The notes beneath the pieces were generated by a model, which was given only the letters and a program-made list of their open reading frames with translations, did no database searches and had not been told where the DNA came from. From assembly GCA_963811585.1 (NCBI GenBank), contig CAWERR010000006.1, forward strand, positions 973,539-1,037,538: 64,000 nt of DNA, in the 5' to 3' direction. The DNA is from JACDHG01 sp963811585. Lineage in GTDB: Bacteria; Actinomycetota; Actinomycetes; Propionibacteriales; Nocardioidaceae. Positions 55,924 to 64,000 of the stretch are shown here, piece by piece. A program made the translations under genes and the position numbers. Each line of letters begins with the position of its first letter. Position 1 is the first letter of the stretch.

Positions 55924-56034
55924 GTACCGGCGGTCCGCGAAGCGGGCGGGTGGTCAGGGGATAACGAGCATGAGCCGAACACCGATTGTCCGGCCGCGCG
56001 GGTTTCGTCCCCGGCCGCTGATAGGAAGACCGAA
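55924..56034 (+). promoter_or_regulatory. Putative leucine attenuator region
   Basis: Between the leader stop and the leuA ATG lies a GC-rich hairpin, CGGCCG-CGCGGGTTTCGTCCC-CGGCCG (about 55,991-56,017), with other possible pairings upstream (GGCGGTCCGCGAAGCGGGCG). No U-tract follows the hairpin, so if it terminates it is not of the classical type. It could alternatively hide the leuA ribosome site. Confidence 0.45.
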
Positions 56035-57618
56035 ATGACCGACCGACAGAGCAGACCAACAAGGACCGCGTCTACATCTTCGACACGACGCTGCGCGACG
56101 GCGAGCAGAGCCCGGGCGCGACGATGACGCTCGAGGAGAAGCTGCAGGTCGCCGAAGTGCTCGACGAGATGGGCGTCGACATCATCGAGGCCGGCTTCCC
56201 GATCGCCTCGCAACGGCGACTTCGAGGCCGTCGTCGCGGTCGCCAAGCAGGTGAAGAACGCGGTGGTCGCCGGGCTCGCCCGCGCCATCCCCGCCGACAT
56301 CGCCCGCGCCGGCGAGGCGGTGCGGCATGCGCAGGCAGGGCCGCATCCACACCTTCGTCTCGACCTCGCCGATCCATCTGGCCCACCAGATGAAGAAGAC
56401 CGAGGAGCGAGGTGCTCGAGATCATCACCGCCACGGTGACCCAGGCGCGCAACCTCATCGACAATGTCGAGTGGAGCGCGATGGACGCGACGCGCACGCC
56501 GATCGATTTCCTCTGCCGCTGCGGCGGAGCTCGCGATCCGCGCCGGCGCGACGACGATCAACATTCCGGACACGGTCGGCTACGCCGTGCCGGAGGAGCA
56601 CTACGCGCTGTTCAGGACGCTGATCGAGCGGGTGCCGGGCGGCGACAAGGTGATCTGGTCGACGCACTGCCACAACGACCTGGGGCTCGCGGTCGCCAAC
56701 TCGCTGGCCGGGGTGCGGGCAGGGGCGCGGCAGGTCGAATGCACGATCAACGGGCTCGGCGAGCGGGCGGGCAACGCCGCGCTCGAGGAGATCGTGATGG
56801 CGCTGCGCACGCGCGCCGACGCCATGCCGTACCACACCGAGATCGAGACGACCGACATCGCGCAAGGCGAGCAAGGTGGTCTCGGCGGCGGCGAATTTCC
56901 CGGTGCAGTACAACAAGGCGATCGTCGGCAAGAACGCCTTCGCGCACGAGAGCGGCATCCACCAGGACGGCATGCTGAAGAACGCCGCAGACCTACGAGA
57001 TCATGACGCCCGAAAGCGTCGGGCATCAAAGAGACGACGCTGGTGATGGGCAAGCACTCGGGCCGCGCCGCGTTCAAGGACAAGCTGCGCGAGCTGGGCT
57101 ACGAGCTCGGCGACAATGCGTTCCAGGAGGCGTTCGTGCGCTTCAAGGATCTCGCCGACCGCAAGAAGCACATCTACGACGCCGACATCATCGCGCTGGT
57201 CGACGACGAGGTCGGCTCGGTCGGCGACCGGATCAAGCTCGTCGACATGGAGGTCGTCTCGCAAGACCGGCGGCGTCCATCGCTGCGACATGAAGCTCGA
57301 CGATCGACGGCGAGACGGTCGACGGCGACGCTACGACGGCACCGGCTCGGTCGATGCGATCTTCAACGCGATCAAGCAGGCGGTCGGGCAGTGAGCCGCA
57401 TCTGGTTCTCTACGCCGTCGACGGCGTCACCGGCGGCACCGACGCGCAGGCGAGCGCGCATGTGCGGCTCGAGCTCAACGGGCGGATCGTGAGCGGCAAC
57501 GCGGCCGAGCCCGATACGCTCGTCGCCTCCGCGCGCGCCTATCTCAACGCGCTACAACCGGCTGCTGATCGAGCGCGGCGCGGCGGCGCAGGGCGCGACC
57601 GAGGCGGTCGCGGGGTAG
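56035..57618 (+). CDS. leuA: 2-isopropylmalate synthase, heavily frameshifted
   Basis: Joined frames give about 520 residues. The catalytic TIM barrel carries VYIFDTTLRDGEQSPGA, VSTSPIHLAHQMKKT, NIPDTVGYAVPEEHYALF, STHCHNDLGLAVANSL, GLGERAGNAALEEI and HESGIHQDGMLKN. The C-terminal LeuA allosteric domain (leucine feedback) runs to RLLIERGAAAQGATEAVAG and TAG 57,616. It makes 2-isopropylmalate from 2-oxoisovalerate and acetyl-CoA, the first step to leucine. At least eleven single-base insertions are scattered from 56,060 to 57,555. Confidence 0.94.
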
Positions 57619-57625
57619 GGCCACG

Positions 57626-58075
57626 ATGGCACATACGCTCGACCCGCCTGCCACCGAGGACGACTGGCAGGCGTTCCACGACATCCGCGATGACGTGCTG
57701 TTCAAGGCGCGCCATCGCGACGTGCCGTACGACCGCAACCATCCGGACGACTTCACGCCGGCCAACACGCCGCTGCTGCTCAAGGACGACGGACGGCCGG
57801 TGGGGACGATCCGGCTCGACGATCGCGGCGACGGGACGGGCGTGGTGCGGCTCGTCGCGGTGATTGCCGGACGTGCAGGGCCGCGGGCACGGGCGGGCGA
57901 TGTCGCAGCTCTGCGACGAGCGGGCGCGCGCCAAGGGGCTCGACACGCTCTACGTCAACGCTGCGCCGGAGGCGTCGGCTTCTACGAGAAGATGGGGTGG
58001 GAGCGGCACATCTGGAGCGACGCCGAACTCGTCGGGATCGCGGCGGACTGCATCCAGATGCGGAAGCGGCTCTAG
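57626..58075 (+). CDS. GNAT-family N-acetyltransferase, frameshifted
   Basis: About 149 residues from ATG 57626: DDWQAFHDIRDDVLFKARHR, then VVRLVAVIPDVQGRGHGRAM (acetyl-CoA loop QGRGHG) and SGFYEKMGWERHIWSDAELV at the end. Shifts near 57,868 and 57,972. It follows leuA by seven bases and may be co-transcribed. The acceptor is unknown. Confidence 0.85.
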   Translation: MAHTLDPPATEDDWQAFHDIRDDVLFKARHRDVPYDRNHPDDFTPANTPLLLKDDGRPVGTIRLDDRGDGTGVVRLVAVIAGRAGPRARAGDVAALRRAGARQGARHALRQRCAGGVGFYEKMGWERHIWSDAELVGIAADCIQMRKRL

Positions 58076-58093
58076 CTCAGACTGGCGACGCGG

Positions 58094-58519
58094 TCAGTCG
58101 AGGCTCATGCAGAAGTCGTGGTCGGCCTTGAGGGTGCCGGTGACGACGATGCCGGTGGCGTTGCCGCTCAGGGCGAACTCTTCGATGTAGTCGCCGATCA
58201 TTCCCTCGAGCGTCGTCTCCATCGCGGTTTCGCCGAGGTCGAGCTGGTATTTCTCGGCGAGCCTCGCTGCGCCGACGCGGAAGGCGTTGGCGGTGGCGAC
58301 GGCACGGGCCTCGGCGCGCTCGGCCTGATGGGTCGTGAGGAGGAGGCCGCGGGCTGAGAAGAACGCGGCGCAGCGCTGGTAGATCATCAGCGCGATCTCG
58401 GGCGTGAGCTTTTCGGACATCGTCGCCTCGACGGGCGTCAGGCGCCCGCCCTGCTGGGCAATAATCGCTGGATTTGCGTCAAGAGCGGCGACGATAAGCG
58501 CCGCGGCGAGCAATTGCAT
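58094..58519 (-). CDS. Small secreted protein, paralogue A
   Basis: A 141-residue protein with a signal-like N-terminus (MQLLAAALIVAALDANPAII). The mature part is mostly helical and holds two cysteines (IALMIYQRCAAFFSARG and LKADHDFCMSLD). No family is recognised. It shares layout with the protein encoded at 58,603-58,983 (see findings). Confidence 0.6.
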   Translation of the reverse strand: MQLLAAALIVAALDANPAIIAQQGGRLTPVEATMSEKLTPEIALMIYQRCAAFFSARGLLLTTHQAERAEARAVATANAFRVGAARLAEKYQLDLGETAMETTLEGMIGDYIEEFALSGNATGIVVTGTLKADHDFCMSLD

Positions 58520-58602
58520 GATCGGGCCCCCCGAACGACTCGAAGGGTAGTCTGCGATTTGATTATTGCCAATATCCCTAATGCCGCAGGGTTACCGGCG
58601 GC

Positions 58603-58983
58603 TCAGCGGCTGGTTTTTCGCTCGTACCAAAGCTGGTGGCAGTAGGCGCGATCGGCGGCGATGGCGGCATCGCCGGAGGCGAGACGCGCCGTGTAGTGCG
58701 GGACGAGGGCGGTCACGGCGACCTCGATTTCGGTGGCGCTGGGCGCGGTGCCGTCGCGGCTTCCCGCTACCACCGCGAGCGCGGTCAGGTCGGCGACCTT
58801 GCCCTCGCTGCCCTCGGCGCCTTCCGCGCGGATGAGGGCCGCGCAGTGCTCGTACATGCGCACGGCGGCACCGGGCCCCGGGTTGTCGAGGATGGTCCGG
58901 TGGATCTCGCTTTGCGGGGCCGCGCCGCCGATGACGGTCGCGACGGCGACGGTGCCGATGATCTTCGCCATGAGGTTACCCAT
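58603..58983 (-). CDS. Small secreted protein, paralogue B
   Basis: A 126-residue protein. ATG 58983 or ATG 58971 begins an export signal (MAKIIGTVAVATVIGGAAPQ). The mature part has AAVRMYEHCAALIRAEG and ends AAIAADRAYCHQLWYERKTS. It has the same spacing of an early Tyr-x-x-Cys-Ala-Ala and a late Asp-x-x-x-Cys as paralogue A. Function unknown. Confidence 0.6.
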   Translation of the reverse strand: MGNLMAKIIGTVAVATVIGGAAPQSEIHRTILDNPGPGAAVRMYEHCAALIRAEGAEGSEGKVADLTALAVVAGSRDGTAPSATEIEVAVTALVPHYTARLASGDAAIAADRAYCHQLWYERKTSR

Positions 58984-59036
58984 CGTGCTCGCGCTCCTTG
59001 GCGCTTTCGGCAGTGAGGAGCGGGACGGGGTGCAAG

Positions 59037-60090
59037 TCAAGCATGGAGCGGTGTGCGCACCTCGGTTGTGGTCACGGATGGCGCGAGGAGGCTGAAGAGA
59101 TCCTTGGGGTCGGCGAGATCGGGGACGAGGTCGATGTCGCGGCGATCGGTGCGGGTGAGGTCGCGGACGAAGCGGAGGGTCGAGAAATCCTCGATGGCGA
59201 AGCCGACGGAGTCGAAGAGGGTGACTTCGTCGCGGCTGCGTGCGGCCGCGTGCGCTGGCCGGCGAGGACCTGCCAGAGTTCGGTGACCGGGAAAGTCGTC
59301 GCCGAACTGCTGGATCTCGCCTTCGATGCGGGTCTGCGGCGGGTATTCGACGAAGACCGAGGCGGCGGACACCACATCGCGGTGGAGCTCGGTCTTGCCG
59401 GGGCAGTCGCCGCCGATGGCGTTGAGGTGCATGCCGGGCTCGATCATCTCGGGCGTGAGGATCGTCGCGCGGGTCTTGTCGGCGGTGCAGGTGGTGACGA
59501 TGTCGGCGCCGCGGACGGCGTCGGCGGTCGAGCGCGGCGCGGACGATGCGGAGGCCGGAGCCGGCGAGGTTGGCGCAGAACTTGTCGACGGCCTCGGGGT
59601 CGGTGTCGAAGATGCGGACTTCCTCGATGCCGAGCAGCGCCTTGAAGGCGAGCGCCTGGAACTCGGACTGCGCGCCGGCGCCGATCATGCGCCATGACGC
59701 GGCTCTCGGGGCGGGCGAGGGCCATCGCGGCCACGGCGGAGGTCGCGGCGGTGCGGAGCGCGGTGAGGAGCGTCATCTCGGAGACCAGCACCGGGTAGCC
59801 GGTCGCGACGTCGGCGAGGACGCCGAACGCGGTCACGGTCATCAGGCCGCCGGCCGGGTTCTTGGGGTGGCCGTTGACGTACTTGAAGGCGTAGAGCGAC
59901 GCCGTCGGAGGCGGGCATCAGCTCGATGACGCCATCGGTCGAGTGGCTCGCGACGCGCGCGGCCTTCTCGAACTCGGGCCAGCGCACGAAGTCTTCGCGG
60001 ATGTAGTCCGCGAGGCCAGCGATGAAGGGCTCGATGCCGGTCTTCCGGACCAGGGTTTGCGACGTCGCCGACGCCGATGAACTGAGTCAT
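59037..60090 (-). CDS. Ornithine cyclodeaminase, heavily frameshifted
   Basis: About 350 residues from ATG 60090 (MTQFIGVGDVA). EKAARVASHSTDGVIELMPA and ALYAFKYVNGHPKNPAGGLM are the substrate domain, MIGAGAQSEFQALAFKALLG the NAD fold, and MIEPGMHLNAIGGDCPGKTE, DEVTLFDSVGFAIEDFSTLR the conserved C-terminal part of true ornithine cyclodeaminases. It converts ornithine to proline and ammonia. At least seven shifts. It follows arginase by 27 bases, completing arginine to proline conversion. Confidence 0.9.
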
Positions 60091-60117
60091 TTTCGCCTCT
60101 TACTTTTGTCGGAGCAG

Positions 60118-61127
60118 TCAGGCAGTGAGTGCTCGGTGCGCTACTCGATGGCGCGGGTTGATGTGCGCGGCGGCTTCGGCCGCGCGACAGGATCTGCCGG
60201 CCGAAGAGGCTGGCGGTGAGATCGACCAGGAGCTCGGCGCTCTTGCCGGCGTGGTCGAGGAAGGGGTTGAGCTCGACGATGTCGAGCGAGCCGAGGCACC
60301 CGCAATCGTGGATCAGCTCCATGATGAGGTGCGCCTCGCGGAAGGTGAGGCCGCCGGGGACGGTGGTGCCGACGCCGGGCGCGATGGACGGGTCCATCGC
60401 GTCGACGTCGAGCGAGAGATGGAGATGGCCGCCGGCCTTCTCGACGCGCTCGAGGAAGGCGCGGAGCGGGGCGACGACGCCGAACTCGTCGATGGTGCGC
60501 ATGTCGGCGACATCGACGCCGCGCGAGACGATGAGCGCGCGCTCGGCGCGATCGAGCGAACGGGCGCCGATGATCGCGACGTTGTTGGGATCGACCGCGG
60601 CGAACCAGTCGGGCTCGGTCGTCGAAGTCGGGCTCGCCGCAGAGCATCGCGAGCGCCATGCCGTGGATGTTGCCGGTCTCGCTGGTGATGCGGCGTGTTG
60701 AAGTCGCCGTGGGCATCGAGCCAGAGGACGAAGAGCGGGCTTTGCCGATATCGCGGCAGTGGCGGGCGACGCCGGCGACGGAGCCCATCGAGATCGAGTG
60801 GTCGCCGCCGAGGAAGATCGGCCGGGCGCCGGACTTGAGGCTGTCGTAGCCGGCGGCGCTCGAACGGCGGGCGAGGGTGTCGATCTCGGCTTTGGCGGTG
60901 AGGCCGCGGTCGGCACGGAAATCGCCGCGATCCTCGACGAGATAGCCGAGATCGGTGAGGCGTTCGGCGAGCTCGGCGACGCGCAGCGCCGCCGGACCCA
61001 TCGCCGAGCCGCGGCGCGAGGCGCCGGCGTCGGTCGCGATGCCGATGAGCTCGAGGCGGCTGACCGCGCGGTGGTCGCGGTGCGCGTTCGGGTCGTGCAG
61101 CATGCCCTTGGTCTCCTCGTCGTCCAT
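60118..61127 (-). CDS. Arginase, heavily frameshifted
   Basis: About 330 residues from ATG 61127 with GGAGGA upstream. Manganese-binding motifs: ARPIFLGGDHSISMGS, LFVLWLDAHGDFNTP and HLSLDVDAMDPSIAPGVGTT. LELIGIATDAGASRRGSAMG opens the fold and LDIVELNPFLDHAGKSAELL closes it. It hydrolyses arginine to ornithine and urea. At least six shifts between 60,160 and 60,740. The gene is first in the arginase-ornithine cyclodeaminase operon and divergent from an Lrp-type regulator, the layout of Agrobacterium arcA-arcB. Confidence 0.92.
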
Positions 61128-61177
61128 TGCAGTGTCCTCCGGCGCGGTGGTGACGAATAGGTGGAATAGTGCTAGAT

Positions 61178-61197
61178 ATGCGCAGTCAATTGCGCAT
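61178..61197. promoter_or_regulatory. Lrp/AsnC-type operator candidate
   Basis: ATGCGCA-GTCAAT-TGCGCAT is a perfect 7-6-7 inverted repeat in an AT-rich setting within the 85-base gap between the divergent arginase and regulator genes. Its position suits control of both promoters by the regulator. Confidence 0.6.
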
Positions 61198-61212
61198 TAT
61201 GATAACCTCGTG

Positions 61213-61664
61213 ATGACAGATAGCTCAATCAACCTCGACGATCTCGACAACCGGCTGATCGCGCTGCTGCGCGGCGACGGGCGGATGGCGGTCGCCAAAC
61301 TCGCGGCGCGGCTGGGGGTTTCGCGCGCGACGGTGGCGGCGCGGATGGACCGGCTCGAGGGGGCGGGCGTCATCGCGGGATACACCGTCGTTCTCCGGGC
61401 GCAGACGCAGGCGCAGGCGGTCGCAGGCGGTGACGATGATCGAGGTGGACGGCAAGAATGCCGAGGTCGATCATCCGCCGGCTCATGGGGTTTCCCGAGA
61501 TCCGCGGGCTCTACACGACCAACGGCCGCTGGGACGTGGTCGCCGAGATCGAAGCGGAGTCGCTGGCGAGCTTCGACGACCTGCTCCGGCAGATGCGGCA
61601 GATCGACGGCATCGCCAACACCGAGACGAGCATCCTGCTCGCGGCGCGCAAGGCGCTACGCTGA
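61213..61664 (+). CDS. Lrp/AsnC-family regulator of arginine catabolism (inferred), frameshifted
   Basis: About 150 residues from ATG 61213. Winged helix: LDDLDNRLIALLRGDGRMAV, KLAARLGVSRATVAARMDRL. RAM domain: VTMIEVDGKNAEVIIRRLMG, EIRGLYTTNGRWDVVAEIEA. Shifts near 61,418 and 61,465. Divergence from arginase and the dyad between them suggest it senses arginine or ornithine, as related regulators do in rhizobia. Its last nine bases overlap the convergent aminotransferase gene. Confidence 0.88.
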
Positions 61665-62762
61665 GGCGGCGTCGCGAGGGCCTTCGGCGAGCTCGTCGGC
61701 GAAAATATCGAGCTCGGCGTCGGGCGCCGTCGACACGCGGATGTGCTGATCCATACCCGGCGTCGATGGCTTGCGGATGAAGACGCCTTTCGCCGAGAGC
61801 GCGCGAAGCACCTTCTGGGCAAAGGCGCCGTCCCGGCCACAATCGATCGTGACGAAGTTGGCGGCGGAGGGGATCGAAGCGAGCCCGTTGGATGCGGCGA
61901 TCGCATGGAGCCGATCGCGGGCCGCGGCATTCCAACCGACCACCTTGCCAAGCCACGCCTGGTCGGCGATCGCAGCGAGGCCGGCGGCCTGGGCGAGCCG
62001 ATTGACCCCATAGTGATTGCGGATGCGCTCGAGGTAGCCAATCGTCTCGGGGTCGGCGATCACGTAGCCGCAGCGGATGCCGGCAAGGCCGTAGGCCTTC
62101 GAGAAGGTTCGCGTGCGGAAGAGGTTTGGACGGATCAGTCCGATGGGGGGCAGGGCCTCCGCCGGCGCGGTTTCGCCGTAGGCCTCGTCGAGGACAACCA
62201 TGATATCGTCCGGGACGGCCTCGATGAAGTTCACGATGTCGGCGGCGGGCCACCACGTGCCCATCGGGTTGTCGGGGTTGGAGAGGTAGACGATGCGTGG
62301 CCGCTCGCGCTTCACGCAGTCAAGAAGGCCGCCGAGGTCCTGGCGCTTGCCGGCATAGGGGACGGTCAGAAGCTCTGCGCCGCAGCCATCGATGTGGTAG
62401 TTGAACGCGGGGTAGCCGCCGAGCGAATTCAGCGCCTTGTCGCCGGGCTTGAGGTAGAGCCGGCAGACGAGATGCTGCAAACCATCGATGCCTTCGCCCA
62501 CCCCGATGTTCTCGGGCTCAAGACCGAGAAGGCCAGCGATGGCGACCTTGAGATCGTGGTTCGTAGGGTCGCAGTACTTCCAGATCTGCGACGCTTCCGC
62601 CCTGATTGTCTCGATCACTTTTGGTGAAGGGCCAAAGCCACTTTCGTTGGCGCCAATCCGCGCCCGGACCGCGATGCCGGTCTGCCGTTCGCCGGTCTCG
62701 GGACCGACGAAGGGAAAGACGGGCGGGAGGCCTTCGACAATAGGGGTGAGTTTGGGACGCAT
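61656..62762 (-). CDS. Histidinol-phosphate aminotransferase-like PLP enzyme
   Basis: A 368-residue class I/II aminotransferase, intact. RIGANESGFGPSPKVIETIR opens it, then IVYLSNPDNPMGTWWPAADI, VVLDEAYGETAP and the PLP-lysine motif RTRTFSKAYGLAGIRCGYVI. This is the HisC branch. Because no his genes are near and it sits beside arginine catabolism, it may act on another amino acid. Confidence 0.88.
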   Translation of the reverse strand: MRPKLTPIVEGLPPVFPFVGPETGERQTGIAVRARIGANESGFGPSPKVIETIRAEASQIWKYCDPTNHDLKVAIAGLLGLEPENIGVGEGIDGLQHLVCRLYLKPGDKALNSLGGYPAFNYHIDGCGAELLTVPYAGKRQDLGGLLDCVKRERPRIVYLSNPDNPMGTWWPAADIVNFIEAVPDDIMVVLDEAYGETAPAEALPPIGLIRPNLFRTRTFSKAYGLAGIRCGYVIADPETIGYLERIRNHYGVNRLAQAAGLAAIADQAWLGKVVGWNAAARDRLHAIAASNGLASIPSAANFVTIDCGRDGAFAQKVLRALSAKGVFIRKPSTPGMDQHIRVSTAPDAELDIFADELAEGPRDAASA

Positions 62763-62920
62763 CGGAGGACATTAGCCGCTCCGAGGCGGCTCGCGAAGTG
62801 GTGATCTGGCGTTGCGCGTAACAAGCGGCGTTGCGCGCGAATCTTCGTGTGCAGGCGGCGAGCCCGGGCACCTGGAGCGCCAAGGGATTGAGGGGAGTAA
62901 GCGATCTCCCGCTCGATGCA

Positions 62921-63821
62921 CTACTGATCGCTGCCCGCGTTGTCCTGCGGCTGGTCGCTGGCATGGGGATCGGCGGCGACTGCGACCTCGGCCTTGCCGC
63001 CCTCGTCGCCTTTGGCGATCTCGCGGTTGAGGGCGACCTTGCCCGCCTCGGCGAGGCTGCGGAGCGTCTCGAGATAGTGCGGGGTCGGCACCCAGGCGCG
63101 GAGCTGGAGGATGATCTTGTCGCCCGCAAAGCTGTCGACGTGGACCGTCGGCGGCGGATCGGGCAGCACGGTCTTGTCGCGGCCGGCGATGGCGAGCAGG
63201 GCCTTGCGGGCGCGGCCGATGTTGATCGTCTCGGGGACCGTGAAGTTGATCTCGATGCGGCGGCGCGGCTCGCGGCTGTGGTTGGTGATCGCGCCGTTCC
63301 AGAGCTTGAGGTTCGGCGTGAAGATGTAGAGCCCGCTGGTCGAGCGCAGGCGCGTGCCGAAGAGGCCGATCTCGACCACGACGCCCGCGACGCCGTCGCC
63401 CACGATGTATTCGCCGATCGAGATCGGGCCGGAGCCAGATCAGCATGATGCCGGCGGCGATGTTGGAGAGCGTGTTCTGGAGCGCGAGCGCGACCGCGAG
63501 GCCCATCGCGCCGAGGATCGCGATGATCGAGGTATTGGGGACGCCGATAAAGCTCGCCGCGGTCATGATCGCAAAGATCACGATGCCGTAGCGGGCGGCC
63601 TGCGCGAGGAGCGGCGCGAAGTTCTTGTCGACGCCGTAGGCGCGGGGCAGGAGGTTCTTGATCGCGCGGTAGGCGAGGCGGGCGAGGACCCAGCCGGCGA
63701 CGAGGACCGCGATGGCGCTGAGGATCGCGACCGCGTTGGCGGCGAGCCAGGCGGCCGGCACGAAGATCAGGTCGGAGGCTTGCATCAGGGCTTTCTGCGG
63801 CGCTGAGACCGAGGGATCCAA
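62921..63821 (-). CDS. MscS-family mechanosensitive channel, one frameshift
   Basis: About 299 residues from ATG 63821. Two N-terminal helices, then the pore helix TM3 (LGAMGLAVALALQNTLSNIA, AGIMLIW) rich in Gly/Ala, the beta domain (VVEIGLFGTRLRSTSGLYIF, TPNLKLWNGAITNHS) and a C-terminal alpha-beta domain. A shift near 63,428 lies right after TM3. It would open under membrane tension to release osmolytes. The final 30 residues are hydrophilic and acidic. Confidence 0.9.
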
Positions 63822-63967
63822 GGCACGATCCTACTACGGAATGGAGCAGGTTGTGCTCCTCCATAGCGATGGATGGGGCGGAAAATGGGCGGCTGGGGTC
63901 TATTTGGCGGCTGTGGCGGGTGCGGCTTGCCACCGGGGAGTTGCTTTGATATGTCCCCGCGCGGACC

Positions 63968-64000
63968 GGGCGCGTAGCTCAGATGGTAGAGCAGCTGACT
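63968..64000 (+). tRNA. tRNA 5' part, probably tRNA-Lys, cut by window end
   Basis: GGGCGCG acceptor strand, TA, then D arm GCTCAGATGGTAGAGC and the beginning of the anticodon stem (AGCTGACT). The pattern fits alphaproteobacterial tRNA-Lys, but the anticodon itself lies at or beyond the last base, so the identity is inferred. Confidence 0.8.

Overview
Two unrelated bacterial genomes are represented in this window, joined at about 37,105-37,120. Bases 1 to about 37,110 look like a high-GC actinobacterium of the Nocardioides / Propionibacteriales type. The signs are the block tig-clpP1-clpP2-clpX-valS-folC-DUF4233-ndk-mreB-mreC, a mycothiol-family DinB-like protein, frequent GTG/TTG starts, a SigE-family ECF sigma factor and a Tat/lipoprotein serpin. 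Bases from about 37,110 to 64,000 look like an alphaproteobacterium, probably near Rhizobiales/Rhodospirillales. The signs are a rhizobial-type outer-membrane beta-barrel protein, DUF1127, DUF1003, an arginase/ornithine cyclodeaminase module with a divergent Lrp regulator, and leuA behind a leucine-rich leader peptide. Genes on both sides are cut at the join, so the simplest reading is an assembly or concatenation chimera rather than natural transfer.

Layout of the actinobacterial part: mreC/mreB, an inserted gluconate permease and kinase pair (gntP, gntK), then ndk-DUF4233-folC on the minus strand and valS divergent to them. Next come a three-gene type III polyketide operon resembling the srsABC phenolic-lipid genes, clpX-clpP2-clpP1, NUDIX, SRPBCC and alpha/beta-hydrolase genes, and a 22-bp tandem-repeat array in two opposed arms (16,517-16,897). 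A NarL-type response regulator and histidine kinase follow, divergent to an MMPL exporter. Then come GGCT-like, VOC, EamA, AsnC and PAP2 genes, the serpin, trigger factor, an aldolase-HAD-dhaL-dhaK operon, tRNA-Pro and tRNA-Gly, small metabolic genes, a methyltransferase, and an ECF sigma factor whose downstream partner is cut by the join.

Layout of the alphaproteobacterial part: a truncated membrane protein, an ornithine cyclodeaminase paralogue, an epimerase, a spermidine-synthase-like gene and the outer-membrane protein. These are followed by an esterase, an AlkD-like DNA repair gene, a P-loop kinase-like protein, a TetR regulator, ilvC, a B12-binding radical SAM protein, an aldo/keto reductase, DUF1003 and DUF1127. 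Then come an alcohol dehydrogenase, a GFA/HbpS-like pair, PhzF, small membrane and secreted proteins, the leucine leader and leuA, two related small secreted proteins, the arginase-ornithine cyclodeaminase operon, an aminotransferase, an MscS channel, and a tRNA (probably Lys) cut by the window end.

The sequence carries many single-base frameshifts, nearly all readable as +1 insertions, clustered in some genes (folC, valS, ilvC, the radical SAM gene, leuA, ornithine cyclodeaminase, arginase) and absent from long clean stretches (about 18-37 kb, 51.4-55.8 kb). They hit unrelated housekeeping genes and look like uncorrected sequencing error. Such genes are annotated over their full reconstructed extent. 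I did not find a clearly new multi-gene system. The best leads are the opposed 22-bp array, the DhaM-less aldolase/HAD/DhaKL operon, the inhibitory-type serpin, the families of intergenic palindromes and the leucine leader.
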